Origin: Pedobacter foliorum
Lineage (GTDB): Bacteria; Bacteroidota; Bacteroidia; Sphingobacteriales; Sphingobacteriaceae
DNA length: 64,000 nt
Direction of reading: 5' to 3'
Assembly (NCBI RefSeq): GCF_013266735.1
Contig: NZ_JABSNU010000018.1
Coordinates: forward strand, 24,094 to 88,093
Shown: piece by piece, positions 26,871 to 35,155 of the stretch
How positions within the stretch are numbered: position 1 is the first letter of the stretch
Layout: each line of letters opens with the position of its first letter
Made by a program: the position numbers and the translations under genes
The notes under the pieces: generated by a model
Told to the model about the DNA's origin: nothing
Databases searched by the model: none
What the model saw: only the letters and a program-made list of their open reading frames with translations

Positions 26871-29765
26871 CTATAACTCCATTAGAAACTCTACGAGGTT
26901 CTTGTCGTGGGGTACATCAAGCTTTTTACGGAGTCTATATCGACGTATTTCGACACCTCTTAGAGAAATGTTGAGTAGTGAGGCCATTTCCTTACTGCTC
27001 ATATTCATGTGCAGGTATGCGCAAAGTTTTAGATCATTTGGTACTAGATCGGGGTGGTTGGCTTTAAGCTTTTTGAAGAAACTTTCGTGAGCCTCGTTAA
27101 AACTGCTCTCAAATAAATTCCAATCACGCTCATCATTCATGCCGTCATCAATCACCTTCTGAATTTTTCTAAGCTGCTCTTCGGCCAAAGGTTTTCCGTT
27201 AGAATCTTTAAGTTTCAGCATCTCCTGACTTAGCTTTTGCAGCAACTCATTTTTGTACACAAGGCTCATGGCAGAGTTTGCCAGCTCCCTGTTTTTACCT
27301 GCCAGTTCAACCTGTAGTTTCTCTGTCTGTAATTTGATGATTTGTCTTTCAGTTGCTTCAGCTTCTTTCTTTAGGAATTCTTCTTTTTCTGTTTGTAATT
27401 TATCAGAAATGGCTTGCTGATCTTTCTTTAGTTTTCTTTCGTAAAAGCGCTTACCGGCAATTAGTAAAAGAACAATGCCGATTAGGTATAAAGCAAAAGC
27501 CCATTTACTTGCGTAGAAGGGTGGGAGTATGGTAAACTCAAACTCAGTGTCTTTACTTATTGTTTCATCATTAATCTTAGCCCTAACCAGAAAAGTATAA
27601 GTTCCTGCACTTAGATTGGTGAAATCTTTTTGCGACGCAGTACTCCAATCAGCCCATTGCTTAGAATAACCCTTCAGAAAATACTGAAATTTAATACTGC
27701 TTTGTCTGTAATAGGGAAGTGCATAAGATATCCTGATGTTATTTCTGCTAAAAGGAATTTCTATTTCTGAGTCTGTATTGCCTACTTCACTAAGGATAGA
27801 GTAAGTATCTGTAATATCCTCTACTTTTCTAATTAAAACCGAGGGTAAAACTATCTTTTTGTGGTTTAAGGAATCTAATTCATTGTAAATAACAAAACCA
27901 TCATCAACACTGATAAGGTAAATATGGTCGCTTATTTTACTGATATTCTCATAGTATTGAACCATACGGCCATCCAGAACACTAAAGCGATTGGAATCAA
28001 TTTCTATTTTCCCCGGTTGAGAAAAATTAACCAGTGCCATTTTACCATGGTTTATAAACCAATACTTCTTATAATCGGCTTTTATGATTTTATGGGATGT
28101 GGCAAAAGAGCCAAGCTCTTTATTTAAGGTAGTGTACTTGCTAAACTTATTGCTGATCTCATCGTAAGTTAAAAAACCTTCGCTAGAAGAATAAATTAAT
28201 TTGTTGTCGAGCGTGAAAAGGTTGATGCCATAGGTACTTGGCAATCCATTACGTTCATCGTAATACTTTGTGCTTGTAACTGTTTTAAAATCAGCACTGA
28301 GTACCAGTTTATACAAACCCCTGTAAGCATGGCTTACCCAAATGTCGCCTTTAGCATCTTGTTCTAAATATCTTGATGGTTCATCGAAACCTTTAATTTT
28401 TGAGTCAAACTTCCACTGGCCTGTCGGATCTTTTTTAAACAAAACCAAGCCATTATAGGTACCTTGAATAAGGTAGTTATCGTTTAGTTTTTTAATTACC
28501 CAGCCTCCGCTTATACCAGTAACCTTTTCAATCGTGTTTCCGTTAACACTAAAAGTACCATCGTTATGACCGCAAAGAAGCTGGCCATCAATCATCTGCA
28601 AATCCCAAACCTGACCCTGAGATTTAGGAATCAGTTTAAAATCAAAAGAGCTGAATGAATTACCTTTATTGCCTACCCAAGGACTATAAAAAAGGCCTTG
28701 ATTGGTGCCCAAATAGATATTGTCTTTATAAATAAGGCTCGAATAAACAGTGCCAAACAAGCCGGTTTTATCAAAATAAAAGTAAAGCGGAGAGTTTAAT
28801 TCAATACGATCTATACCATTGTCCAGACCAGTCCATAAGTTCTGTTCATCATCGGCATAAAGACTAAGTACGGTATTGTTCTGTAAACCACTCGATTTAT
28901 TGATCCTTTGCACAATGTTTCCATTCTCATCAATAATGATCAAACCGTTTAAAATTGTACCATAAGCATAATATTTGCCTAGTACTTTAGCCCCGTTGTT
29001 TAATTGATAAGTTTGCAGAAAAGCATTTGCAGGCGTGTTAAAGGGTGTGTATTTCTCGCCATCATATAGAAACAAGCCGTCTTTGCTGGTGCCAATTAAT
29101 AAACTGCCGTTTTTATAAGGAAGTATAGAAAGAACTGATCCGGGAAGGGGAGCACCTGTGTTTTTAAGCGGAATAAGATTATTGCCCTCAAGCTCGTACA
29201 AACCTTTTCCTAAAGCTTCAAGAATAAAACGCTTATCCACTTTGTGTAAAAACAGAAAGAAAGCAGGGATTTTTACAACACTAATTTTGTTGTCATTGTA
29301 AATATATAAACTCGAGAAAGACTGGAAAATAATACGTTTGCCATCCACATATATTTTCCATATCTCATCGTTCATTTTATACTCTTTAGGAATAAGATTG
29401 ATGAGGGAAGTATATTTTAGGCGTTTATTGTCTACTTTCCAATAGCCGAATTCTCCAAAGCTGCCGGTATAAATGATGTCGTTATCGCCTGTAGCAACCG
29501 AACGTACGATTTGCCTATTTGGCATTTCGTATTGTTGCCAGTATTTGCCATCGTAGGTTAAAAGACCCTGTGTATTTCCAAAATACATAACGCCGTTTTT
29601 GCCTTTGGCAATAGACCAATTCTGATTACCTGAAAGATAAACGGATTTAGGATAATTTTGAATGTAAGGAACCCCTATGCTTTTGATATCGTCCGCTGTG
29701 GCAGAAACGGAGAGAAAACAAAAGATAAAAAATATAATGTGCTTAAGGATTCCGTTGTTCATCAA
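26871..29765 (-). CDS. Membrane-spanning propeller / Y_Y_Y / LuxR-type HTH regulator
   Basis: A 964-residue one-polypeptide sensor-regulator. A signal peptide (1-24) leads into periplasmic propeller repeats (about 30-680, e.g. GKNGVMYFGNTQGLLTYDGK and LYADDEQNLWTGLDNGIDRI), then a Y_Y_Y domain (about 690-745), a transmembrane helix (about 753-771), a coiled coil (about 775-870) and a C-terminal LuxR-like helix-turn-helix (about 905-962, SSKEMASLLNISLRGVEIRR). No histidine-kinase or receiver domain is present, so this is not a hybrid two-component system. It lies directly upstream of susC on the same strand and probably activates the locus on binding glycan fragments, as membrane-bound SusR does for starch. 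Confidence 0.9.
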   Translation of the reverse strand: MMNNGILKHIIFFIFCFLSVSATADDIKSIGVPYIQNYPKSVYLSGNQNWSIAKGKNGVMYFGNTQGLLTYDGKYWQQYEMPNRQIVRSVATGDNDIIYTGSFGEFGYWKVDNKRLKYTSLINLIPKEYKMNDEIWKIYVDGKRIIFQSFSSLYIYNDNKISVVKIPAFFLFLHKVDKRFILEALGKGLYELEGNNLIPLKNTGAPLPGSVLSILPYKNGSLLIGTSKDGLFLYDGEKYTPFNTPANAFLQTYQLNNGAKVLGKYYAYGTILNGLIIIDENGNIVQRINKSSGLQNNTVLSLYADDEQNLWTGLDNGIDRIELNSPLYFYFDKTGLFGTVYSSLIYKDNIYLGTNQGLFYSPWVGNKGNSFSSFDFKLIPKSQGQVWDLQMIDGQLLCGHNDGTFSVNGNTIEKVTGISGGWVIKKLNDNYLIQGTYNGLVLFKKDPTGQWKFDSKIKGFDEPSRYLEQDAKGDIWVSHAYRGLYKLVLSADFKTVTSTKYYDERNGLPSTYGINLFTLDNKLIYSSSEGFLTYDEISNKFSKYTTLNKELGSFATSHKIIKADYKKYWFINHGKMALVNFSQPGKIEIDSNRFSVLDGRMVQYYENISKISDHIYLISVDDGFVIYNELDSLNHKKIVLPSVLIRKVEDITDTYSILSEVGNTDSEIEIPFSRNNIRISYALPYYRQSSIKFQYFLKGYSKQWADWSTASQKDFTNLSAGTYTFLVRAKINDETISKDTEFEFTILPPFYASKWAFALYLIGIVLLLIAGKRFYERKLKKDQQAISDKLQTEKEEFLKKEAEATERQIIKLQTEKLQVELAGKNRELANSAMSLVYKNELLQKLSQEMLKLKDSNGKPLAEEQLRKIQKVIDDGMNDERDWNLFESSFNEAHESFFKKLKANHPDLVPNDLKLCAYLHMNMSSKEMASLLNISLRGVEIRRYRLRKKLDVPHDKNLVEFLMEL

Positions 29766-29768
29766 CAG

Positions 29769-30716
29769 CTAAGATAGTTGTTTACTCGGAACGTTTACCT
29801 GTTGGGGAACTTTTACATAATATCCTGTTCCATCATAAGCTCGTTTACGAGGGTTGGTGGTACATTCAGTTGAGCAACAGCCTTGTAAAGCATCTCCGCA
29901 ATCATCACATTGTGTTACGTGCTCATTACATTCTGGATTGGCACAATTGATCATTTTTGGAGTGATTGTACCACAGTTATAGCATTTAGATACTATTGAG
30001 GGGTTAACCGTGTTTACATCAACCGCAATACGGTTGTCGAAAACGTAGCATTTACCTTCAAAGTCTTCGCCACCTGCTTCTTTACCATATTTTATGATAC
30101 CGCCATGTAATTGGTAAACATCATTAAAACCATGGTGTAAAAGCAAAGCTGATGCTTTTTCGCATTTTATGCCGCCAGTGCAATAAGTAAGTACTTTTTT
30201 ATCCTTGTATTTAGCAAGCTCATTTATTTTTTCAGGGAAATCTCTGAAATTCTCAATATCTAAGGTTACTGCGTTTTTAAATTTACCCAGATTGTGCTCG
30301 TAGTTTGAACGTACATCAAGGATGATCACATCTTCCTGATCTATCATTTTCTGAAACTCAACAGGCTCCAGGTGTTTACCTGTTTGCTTGTTTGGGTCTA
30401 TAATGTTTGGATCTCTTAATCCTGAGTGTACAATTTCAGCTTTGTAGCGGCAATGCATTTTAATAAATGAAGGCTCTTCTACATTGTCAATTTTGAATTC
30501 AGTTTTAGCAAAACGTTCATCAGCTTTTATAGCTGCCATGTAGGCGTCGCATGATTCTTTTGTTCCTGAAACAGTGCCATTTAATCCTTCGTTGGCAACA
30601 ATAATACGACCAACAAGGTTTAAAGATTTGCAGAATGTAAGATGATCAGCAGCAAATTGTTCTGCCTCGGCTATGTGACTATAGCAATAGTAAAGTAATG
30701 TCTGGAATTTTTTCAT
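29769..30716 (-). CDS. trhO: tRNA uridine(34) hydroxylase (rhodanese-related, TrhO/YceA)
   Basis: A 315-residue YceA-type protein. The N-terminal domain has VANEGLNGTVSGTKESCDAYM (residues 40-60), the central rhodanese domain carries the active-site Cys179 in LTYCTGGIKCEKASALL, and the C-terminal domain holds CYNCGTITPKMINCANPEC and QCDDCGDALQGCC, probably a metal-binding module. TrhO makes 5-hydroxyuridine at tRNA position 34 with O2. The gene follows a distance of 3 nt upstream of the regulator's start on the same strand, but functional linkage to the polysaccharide locus is unlikely. Confidence 0.93.
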   Translation of the reverse strand: MKKFQTLLYYCYSHIAEAEQFAADHLTFCKSLNLVGRIIVANEGLNGTVSGTKESCDAYMAAIKADERFAKTEFKIDNVEEPSFIKMHCRYKAEIVHSGLRDPNIIDPNKQTGKHLEPVEFQKMIDQEDVIILDVRSNYEHNLGKFKNAVTLDIENFRDFPEKINELAKYKDKKVLTYCTGGIKCEKASALLLHHGFNDVYQLHGGIIKYGKEAGGEDFEGKCYVFDNRIAVDVNTVNPSIVSKCYNCGTITPKMINCANPECNEHVTQCDDCGDALQGCCSTECTTNPRKRAYDGTGYYVKVPQQVNVPSKQLS

Positions 30717-31038
30717 AATTCATTGATACCGATGCAAACGGCGTTTAATGCGGTGCAAAGGTAGTAAAAAAATAAAAGAATTGATATGTTGCTGCGGCTA
30801 TATGTTTAAGCTTTGTTTGGGTGATGTAAGGGCGTTTACAGGGTGTTTGGCCCTACCAAGGCCCTAGTAACGCCCTATCAACGCCCTGGCAACGGCCCCA
30901 TAACTGAAAATGGAGATGATGCTCTGGCCAGCATGTGTTTCTTGTAACATTATTGTAAACTTACCACCTTAGTTAGATTATTGTTAAGTTTGTAACCGTT
31001 ATTTAAAACACAAATAAAACTAATTTATTATTCATAAA
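30717..31038. repeat. Intergenic region with head-to-head 11-nt repeats (30825-30903)
   Basis: Five contiguous 11-nt units run 30849-30903: GGCCCTACCAA, GGCCCTAGTAA, CGCCCTATCAA, CGCCCTGGCAA, CGGCCCCATAA. Two units in the opposite orientation precede them (about 30825-30846, reading AAGGGCG and CAGGGTG on this strand), so the array can fold on itself. The repeat is locally GC-rich in an AT-rich region. The rest of the gap is unremarkable leader for the C1 peptidase gene starting at 31039. Confidence 0.85.
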
Positions 31039-32232
31039 ATGACTAACACTTCTATGAGATCATTGTGGTTGACAGCAAGTCTTCTACTTGGATCAACTGT
31101 TGGATTTGCACAAGACAACCTTGTAAATTCATTAAAAAACAACCAAAGCGAAAACAGCGCAACCAGTTTTAAATTTACACCAGTTATAAATACTGAAGCA
31201 ACTTCTGTTAAAAATCAAAAATCTTCTGGTACTTGCTGGAGTTACAGCACCAACTCTTTCTTAGAGTCGGAAATGATTAGAATGGGCAAAAAACCGGTAG
31301 ATATTGCCGATTTATTTACTGCTCGTAATGTTTATGTTGAAAAAGGAATCAATTATGTGCGTATGCATGGTGCCTTAACATTAGGCGATGGCGGTGCATG
31401 TCATGATGTAATTAATATGTTGGCTAAATATGGTGCTTTACCTCAGGAAGCTTATAGTGGTAATGATTACGGATCTCCTGGATCATCAGATAGAATGAAC
31501 ACTTTAACAAAAGCTATTTTAGAGAAAGCTGTAAATGGAGCTGATGGTAAGTTTGATCCTAAATGGAAAGCTAAATATATTGCAACTATCGATTCTTGTA
31601 TGGGTGCAGTTCCTGAAAAATTCACTTACGAAGGAAAAGAATACACTCCAAAAAGCTTTGCTAAAGAGGTTGTAGGTATTAATCCTGAAGATTATGTTGA
31701 ACTTTCATCTTTCAATACTTCTCCATATTACAAAAAAGCTGTTTTGATGGTTCCTGATAACTGGTCGTACGATCAGGTATATAATGTGCAAATGGACGAT
31801 ATCACTAAAATCATTGATAATGCTTTAAAAGGTGGTTATAGCGTTGCATGGGCAACTGATGTTAGTGAGAAAGGCTTTAGCTGGAAAAACGGTGTTGCTT
31901 ACGTTCCTGAAAAGGACTTTGACAGCATGACTGACGAAGAGAAAAAAGCAATGTTTAATGGTCCAAAAGCTGAAAAGGAAATCACTGTAGATTTACGTCA
32001 GGCGGCATTTGATGATTATCAAACTACTGATGATCATGGTATGCAGATTACCGGATTAGCTAAAGATCAGAATGGTAAAGAATATTATATCGTTAAGAAC
32101 TCTTGGGGTGCTACAAACGATTATAACGGTTATTTATATGTAACTAAAAACTTTGTGAAATATAAAACCACTGCGTTTTTATTACATAAAAAAGGTATCC
32201 CTTCTGATATCCGTAAAAAACTGGATATCTAA
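31039..32232 (+). CDS. Secreted C1-family peptidase (bleomycin hydrolase/PepC-like)
   Basis: A 397-residue papain-fold peptidase with an N-terminal signal peptide (WLTASLLLGSTVGFAQD). The catalytic triad is visible: Cys66 in SSGTCWSYSTNSFLES, His333 in TTDDHGMQITG, and Asn354 in IVKNSWGATNDYNGY. The arrangement and length match the bleomycin-hydrolase/PepC branch, of which Bacteroidota have an exported version, probably an aminopeptidase for peptide use. Met6 is a possible alternative start. It appears to be monocistronic, with repeat DNA on both sides. Confidence 0.92.
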   Translation: MTNTSMRSLWLTASLLLGSTVGFAQDNLVNSLKNNQSENSATSFKFTPVINTEATSVKNQKSSGTCWSYSTNSFLESEMIRMGKKPVDIADLFTARNVYVEKGINYVRMHGALTLGDGGACHDVINMLAKYGALPQEAYSGNDYGSPGSSDRMNTLTKAILEKAVNGADGKFDPKWKAKYIATIDSCMGAVPEKFTYEGKEYTPKSFAKEVVGINPEDYVELSSFNTSPYYKKAVLMVPDNWSYDQVYNVQMDDITKIIDNALKGGYSVAWATDVSEKGFSWKNGVAYVPEKDFDSMTDEEKKAMFNGPKAEKEITVDLRQAAFDDYQTTDDHGMQITGLAKDQNGKEYYIVKNSWGATNDYNGYLYVTKNFVKYKTTAFLLHKKGIPSDIRKKLDI

Positions 32233-32258
32233 GGTTTTTCACATAGTTGAGGGCATCA

Positions 32259-32341
32259 CGTCATCCTGAATTTATTTCAGGACCCCTCAAGAGAAAGACG
32301 GAACAGCGCTTGCGAGGTCCTGAAATAAATTCAGGATGACG
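32259..32341. repeat. Palindromic intergenic repeat, copy 2 (CGTCATCCTGAA family)
   Basis: Arms 32259-32284 and 32316-32341 are exact reverse complements over 26 bp. The loop of 31 nt contains CTCAAGAGAAAGACGG, related to the loop of copy 1 at 11345. Each arm also contains a small internal palindrome (TCCTGAA / TTCAGGA). Confidence 0.92.
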
Positions 32342-32386
32342 AAGCGCTTAACAGAATCACGAGTGGTTTAATAAATATCAGAATAT

Positions 32387-32430
32387 AAAAATAGCGCCTG
32401 TGTCATAATCATGAAGCAGGCGCTATTTTT
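32387..32430. terminator. Bidirectional intrinsic terminator
   Basis: Perfect 14-bp stem AAAAATAGCGCCTG / CAGGCGCTATTTTT with a 16-nt loop (32401-32416). The A-run and T-run flanking the GC core serve both strands, stopping the C1 peptidase transcript (plus) and the DUF5686 gene transcript (minus). Confidence 0.9.
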
Positions 32431-32439
32431 ATTTGCGAT

Positions 32440-32556
32440 CCTAAATAACTACCCTAAATACCTAGAATCCTACTCAGATACCTACCATCCTACTAAGATT
32501 CCTACAATACTAGATACCTACAATACTTAGATGCCCTACAGTGCTCAGATACCTAT
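32440..32556. repeat. Degenerate tandem repeat with CCTA core
   Basis: Ten CCTA cores occur at 32440, 32453, 32461, 32469, 32481, 32489, 32501, 32517, 32535 and 32552. The clearest units approximate AGATACCTACAATACTT with 16-20 nt spacing (AGAT at 32476, 32496, 32512, 32529, 32547). It lies immediately downstream of the DUF5686 gene on the minus strand, after the stop at 32565. Confidence 0.75.
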
Positions 32557-32564
32557 TCAAACCA

Positions 32565-35012
32565 CTAGAATCCGTAAAACAACCTGAACCCATGATTTAC
32601 CCTTTTGTTGCCATCATAAGCAAAGCCGTAGGTTGCTTTGAAAATCAATCGTTGTAAGCCAAAGTAAAACTCTGTGTAGTTCCTTTTTATTGGCTGGCTC
32701 AAATAACTAACCCCAACAAGCTCTTCTAATTTTAACTTGCGCAACATTGGCACTTTGTTAGTTAATAAACCTGAGAAATTATGCTCAAAGTGTGCTTCTA
32801 CATATTGACGGTTTGTGCTGAAAAGATAAAAATCTAAGAATAAGAATTTCCTTAAATCCGGTTGCCCTAATAATGAGTTGTTACCTCTGAAATGCTTAGC
32901 ATCAGGGTAATAAACTGTCTTATTGTTAATGAATTTGCCGGCACCTACTACAAATGATGAATAACCCCATAAACCTGCACTAATGCGGTTTTGAGAAACT
33001 TCTAACGACAATAAGTCGTAATCTACATCACTATTAAATAATTCGTTTATACCTTTTTTATACGTAAGGTTAATTGTAGGGTACTTTGAGCCTTGATAAA
33101 ATTTACCATCAGGGCGGGTGATGTACTGCTGACCAATAGTATAGTTTAATGATGCAGTTACCGTTAATGCTTTGTATGTTGGAAATAGCGGAGTTTCAGT
33201 ATCTGGTGTAAAAGGGTTGTTGGAGGTAAAGGTTTCGCCTTTTAAGTCTTTTACTTTGAAAGTTGTTGTGTTTACAAGATTGGTGTTTCGTGAGTAATCT
33301 ACCAGAACTGTTGCTAATAGGCCATTTGCTAATTCTCTTGAGGTACCAATATTTGCAAATTCCTTTTTATAGAATTTAGAGAAGTTGGTTTCGAAAAATA
33401 AGGAGTTAACAGAGTTGGCCAAAAGACTCATCGATCCCAAATTGTTTAAGTCGTAAATGCCCGAACCGGCACTCATGCTAATATTACCACGTTTTATAGG
33501 GTTGTAATAATAATTTGCAGATAGGTTTCCGGTTAGCGTCTTGTTAGAAAATCCGTACCTGAATTCTGGGCGTACGCTATAGTAGCGCCTGTCTTGTAGC
33601 CGTTTTGTATAGGTTACGCCGTATTTAATTGCAAAACCTTCAACTGTGTTGTAAAATATAGATCGGTAAAGGGGATCAAAACTGTAATACTTTTGGGCAT
33701 ACCTATTATTTATAGTATAGCCGGTTACCACAGCCTTTATAATTCCAAACTTGTTGTTTTCACGCTCTAAGGAATCGAGATAGCGTTTTGAGACCTTAAG
33801 GGCGGCTACGCTGTCTTTTCTAACGTAGTCACGACTTTCTTCTTTGGTAAGCGGAATTGGTCGGTTGTTAAGCCAAAACAGTGAGTCTTTTTCATTTACA
33901 GCTTTGGTTATTTTGAGGATTTCTCCGGTGAAGTAGTTTTTTGGGAAAATAGGGTGGAGGTTATAATTACTATAAACACCTACGTAATAACCTTCGAATT
34001 TAAAGCCAAGCACATTGCCATTAAACTGAAAGTTTACGTTTGAAGGCATGTATGTGTTTTCAGTTTTAAGGAATTGTTGCGAAATATTTAGGGTATCGAG
34101 CAGGTTGATGCCTGAGTTACTTGTTAAGTATACATTGGCATTAACAAGGTGCCAGGTATCATCCTTAATATATATAATACCTCTAAAAATAGGGTCGTGG
34201 TCACGACGAGGGATGATTTGTATCTTATTAATGATTTCTCCGTTTTCTGTAGAAACACCCAATAATTTATACTTGTAGTAGAGAAAGGCATTGTCGGAAA
34301 TTGGAGATACAAAGCCACGGGCGCTCAGTTTATTCTCTAATAAGATGTTCTCATAAAAATTAATAATCAGGTCTGATGCTTTATTGAAACTGAAGGCATT
34401 GTTACGGCCTGCAATTTTTGAAGAGACCATTTCTTCATGGATCTTATCAGGACGTTCGTAAGAAAAGGTAGAGGTTGATTCTGATAAGTATAAAATCCCT
34501 CTTCTGTTCGTATCAAGATCAAGTGTTTTTTGAATGTCTCGTCCAAAGAATCTTTTTGGTGCGCCAACAAGTTTTTGTACTCCTTTAATATATACATCGG
34601 CTTTATAGGCTTTTACCTCTGTTAAATGTTCTTTTCTTTTTTTAATGGCTTGTCTGATGATTTCGTAGGCAGGGTCCTCAGCATTTCCATCTATGGTTAC
34701 TCCGGCCAGGGTATAGGTTTCGGGGGTTATTGTTATGTTTTCTGTTATGTTGTCTTCGATAGTTATATCTTTCTCTAATGCTTTATAGCCGATTGCTTTA
34801 AAAACAATGGTAAAAGTTCCCTTTTGAATACTTAATGAATAGATTCCATCAACATTAGCCGATGTTCCGGTAGTTGTATTTTTTATGTATACAGATACGA
34901 AAGGAACAGATTGTCCATCAGTATCTTTAATTGAACCCCCAAGCTTAAACTGCTGTGCTGATAGACTAAGCGTGCATATTTGTAGGAATAGCGTTAAAAA
35001 AATGTTCTTCAT
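32565..35012 (-). CDS. DUF5686 / carboxypeptidase-like regulatory domain outer membrane protein
   Basis: An 815-residue protein with a signal peptide (to about 20, SLSAQQ), an N-terminal carboxypeptidase-regulatory-like domain (23-105, with FVSVYIKNTTTGTSANVDG) and a long beta-rich DUF5686 domain. ADVYIKGVQKL, GILYLSESTS and FEGYYVGVYSNYNLHPIFP are typical. The C terminus has alternating hydrophobic strands ending RVNHGFRLFYGF with a terminal Phe, so it is probably an outer membrane barrel. Its function is not known; in Bacteroidota it is widespread and usually monocistronic. Confidence 0.9.
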   Translation of the reverse strand: MKNIFLTLFLQICTLSLSAQQFKLGGSIKDTDGQSVPFVSVYIKNTTTGTSANVDGIYSLSIQKGTFTIVFKAIGYKALEKDITIEDNITENITITPETYTLAGVTIDGNAEDPAYEIIRQAIKKRKEHLTEVKAYKADVYIKGVQKLVGAPKRFFGRDIQKTLDLDTNRRGILYLSESTSTFSYERPDKIHEEMVSSKIAGRNNAFSFNKASDLIINFYENILLENKLSARGFVSPISDNAFLYYKYKLLGVSTENGEIINKIQIIPRRDHDPIFRGIIYIKDDTWHLVNANVYLTSNSGINLLDTLNISQQFLKTENTYMPSNVNFQFNGNVLGFKFEGYYVGVYSNYNLHPIFPKNYFTGEILKITKAVNEKDSLFWLNNRPIPLTKEESRDYVRKDSVAALKVSKRYLDSLERENNKFGIIKAVVTGYTINNRYAQKYYSFDPLYRSIFYNTVEGFAIKYGVTYTKRLQDRRYYSVRPEFRYGFSNKTLTGNLSANYYYNPIKRGNISMSAGSGIYDLNNLGSMSLLANSVNSLFFETNFSKFYKKEFANIGTSRELANGLLATVLVDYSRNTNLVNTTTFKVKDLKGETFTSNNPFTPDTETPLFPTYKALTVTASLNYTIGQQYITRPDGKFYQGSKYPTINLTYKKGINELFNSDVDYDLLSLEVSQNRISAGLWGYSSFVVGAGKFINNKTVYYPDAKHFRGNNSLLGQPDLRKFLFLDFYLFSTNRQYVEAHFEHNFSGLLTNKVPMLRKLKLEELVGVSYLSQPIKRNYTEFYFGLQRLIFKATYGFAYDGNKRVNHGFRLFYGF

Positions 35013-35125
35013 TAATTGGGTTTAAAGCTTAAATATCGGATTAGTTGTTAATACTAAACAGAATTTTTGTGTTAAAGTTTGCAAGGGTCATCTAAATGCT
35101 TTACCTACACAAGATGATATTTTTA

Positions 35126-35133
35126 TAACTTTG
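35126..35133 (+). promoter_or_regulatory. -7 element of the kbl promoter
   Basis: TAACTTTG matches TAnnTTTG and lies 22 nt before the kbl ATG. A -33 TTTG is not clear at the expected distance (TTTACC near 35099 is the nearest), so support rests on the -7 box and its position. Confidence 0.5.
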
Positions 35134-35155
35134 GTTGCACTAATTATTTATAAAT

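Larger units (their letters stand above)
32233..32564. other. Convergent intergenic region: palindromic repeat, terminator, CCTA repeats
   Basis: This 332-nt gap between two convergent genes is filled by three separate elements listed individually: a palindromic repeat (32259-32341), a bidirectional terminator (32387-32430) and a degenerate CCTA-core array (32440-32556). No ORF of interest is seen. Confidence 0.85.

Noticed and set aside
26871..29765. Hybrid two-component system
   Set aside because: The periplasmic half looks like one, but no kinase H-box, ATPase or receiver domain can be found after the transmembrane helix.
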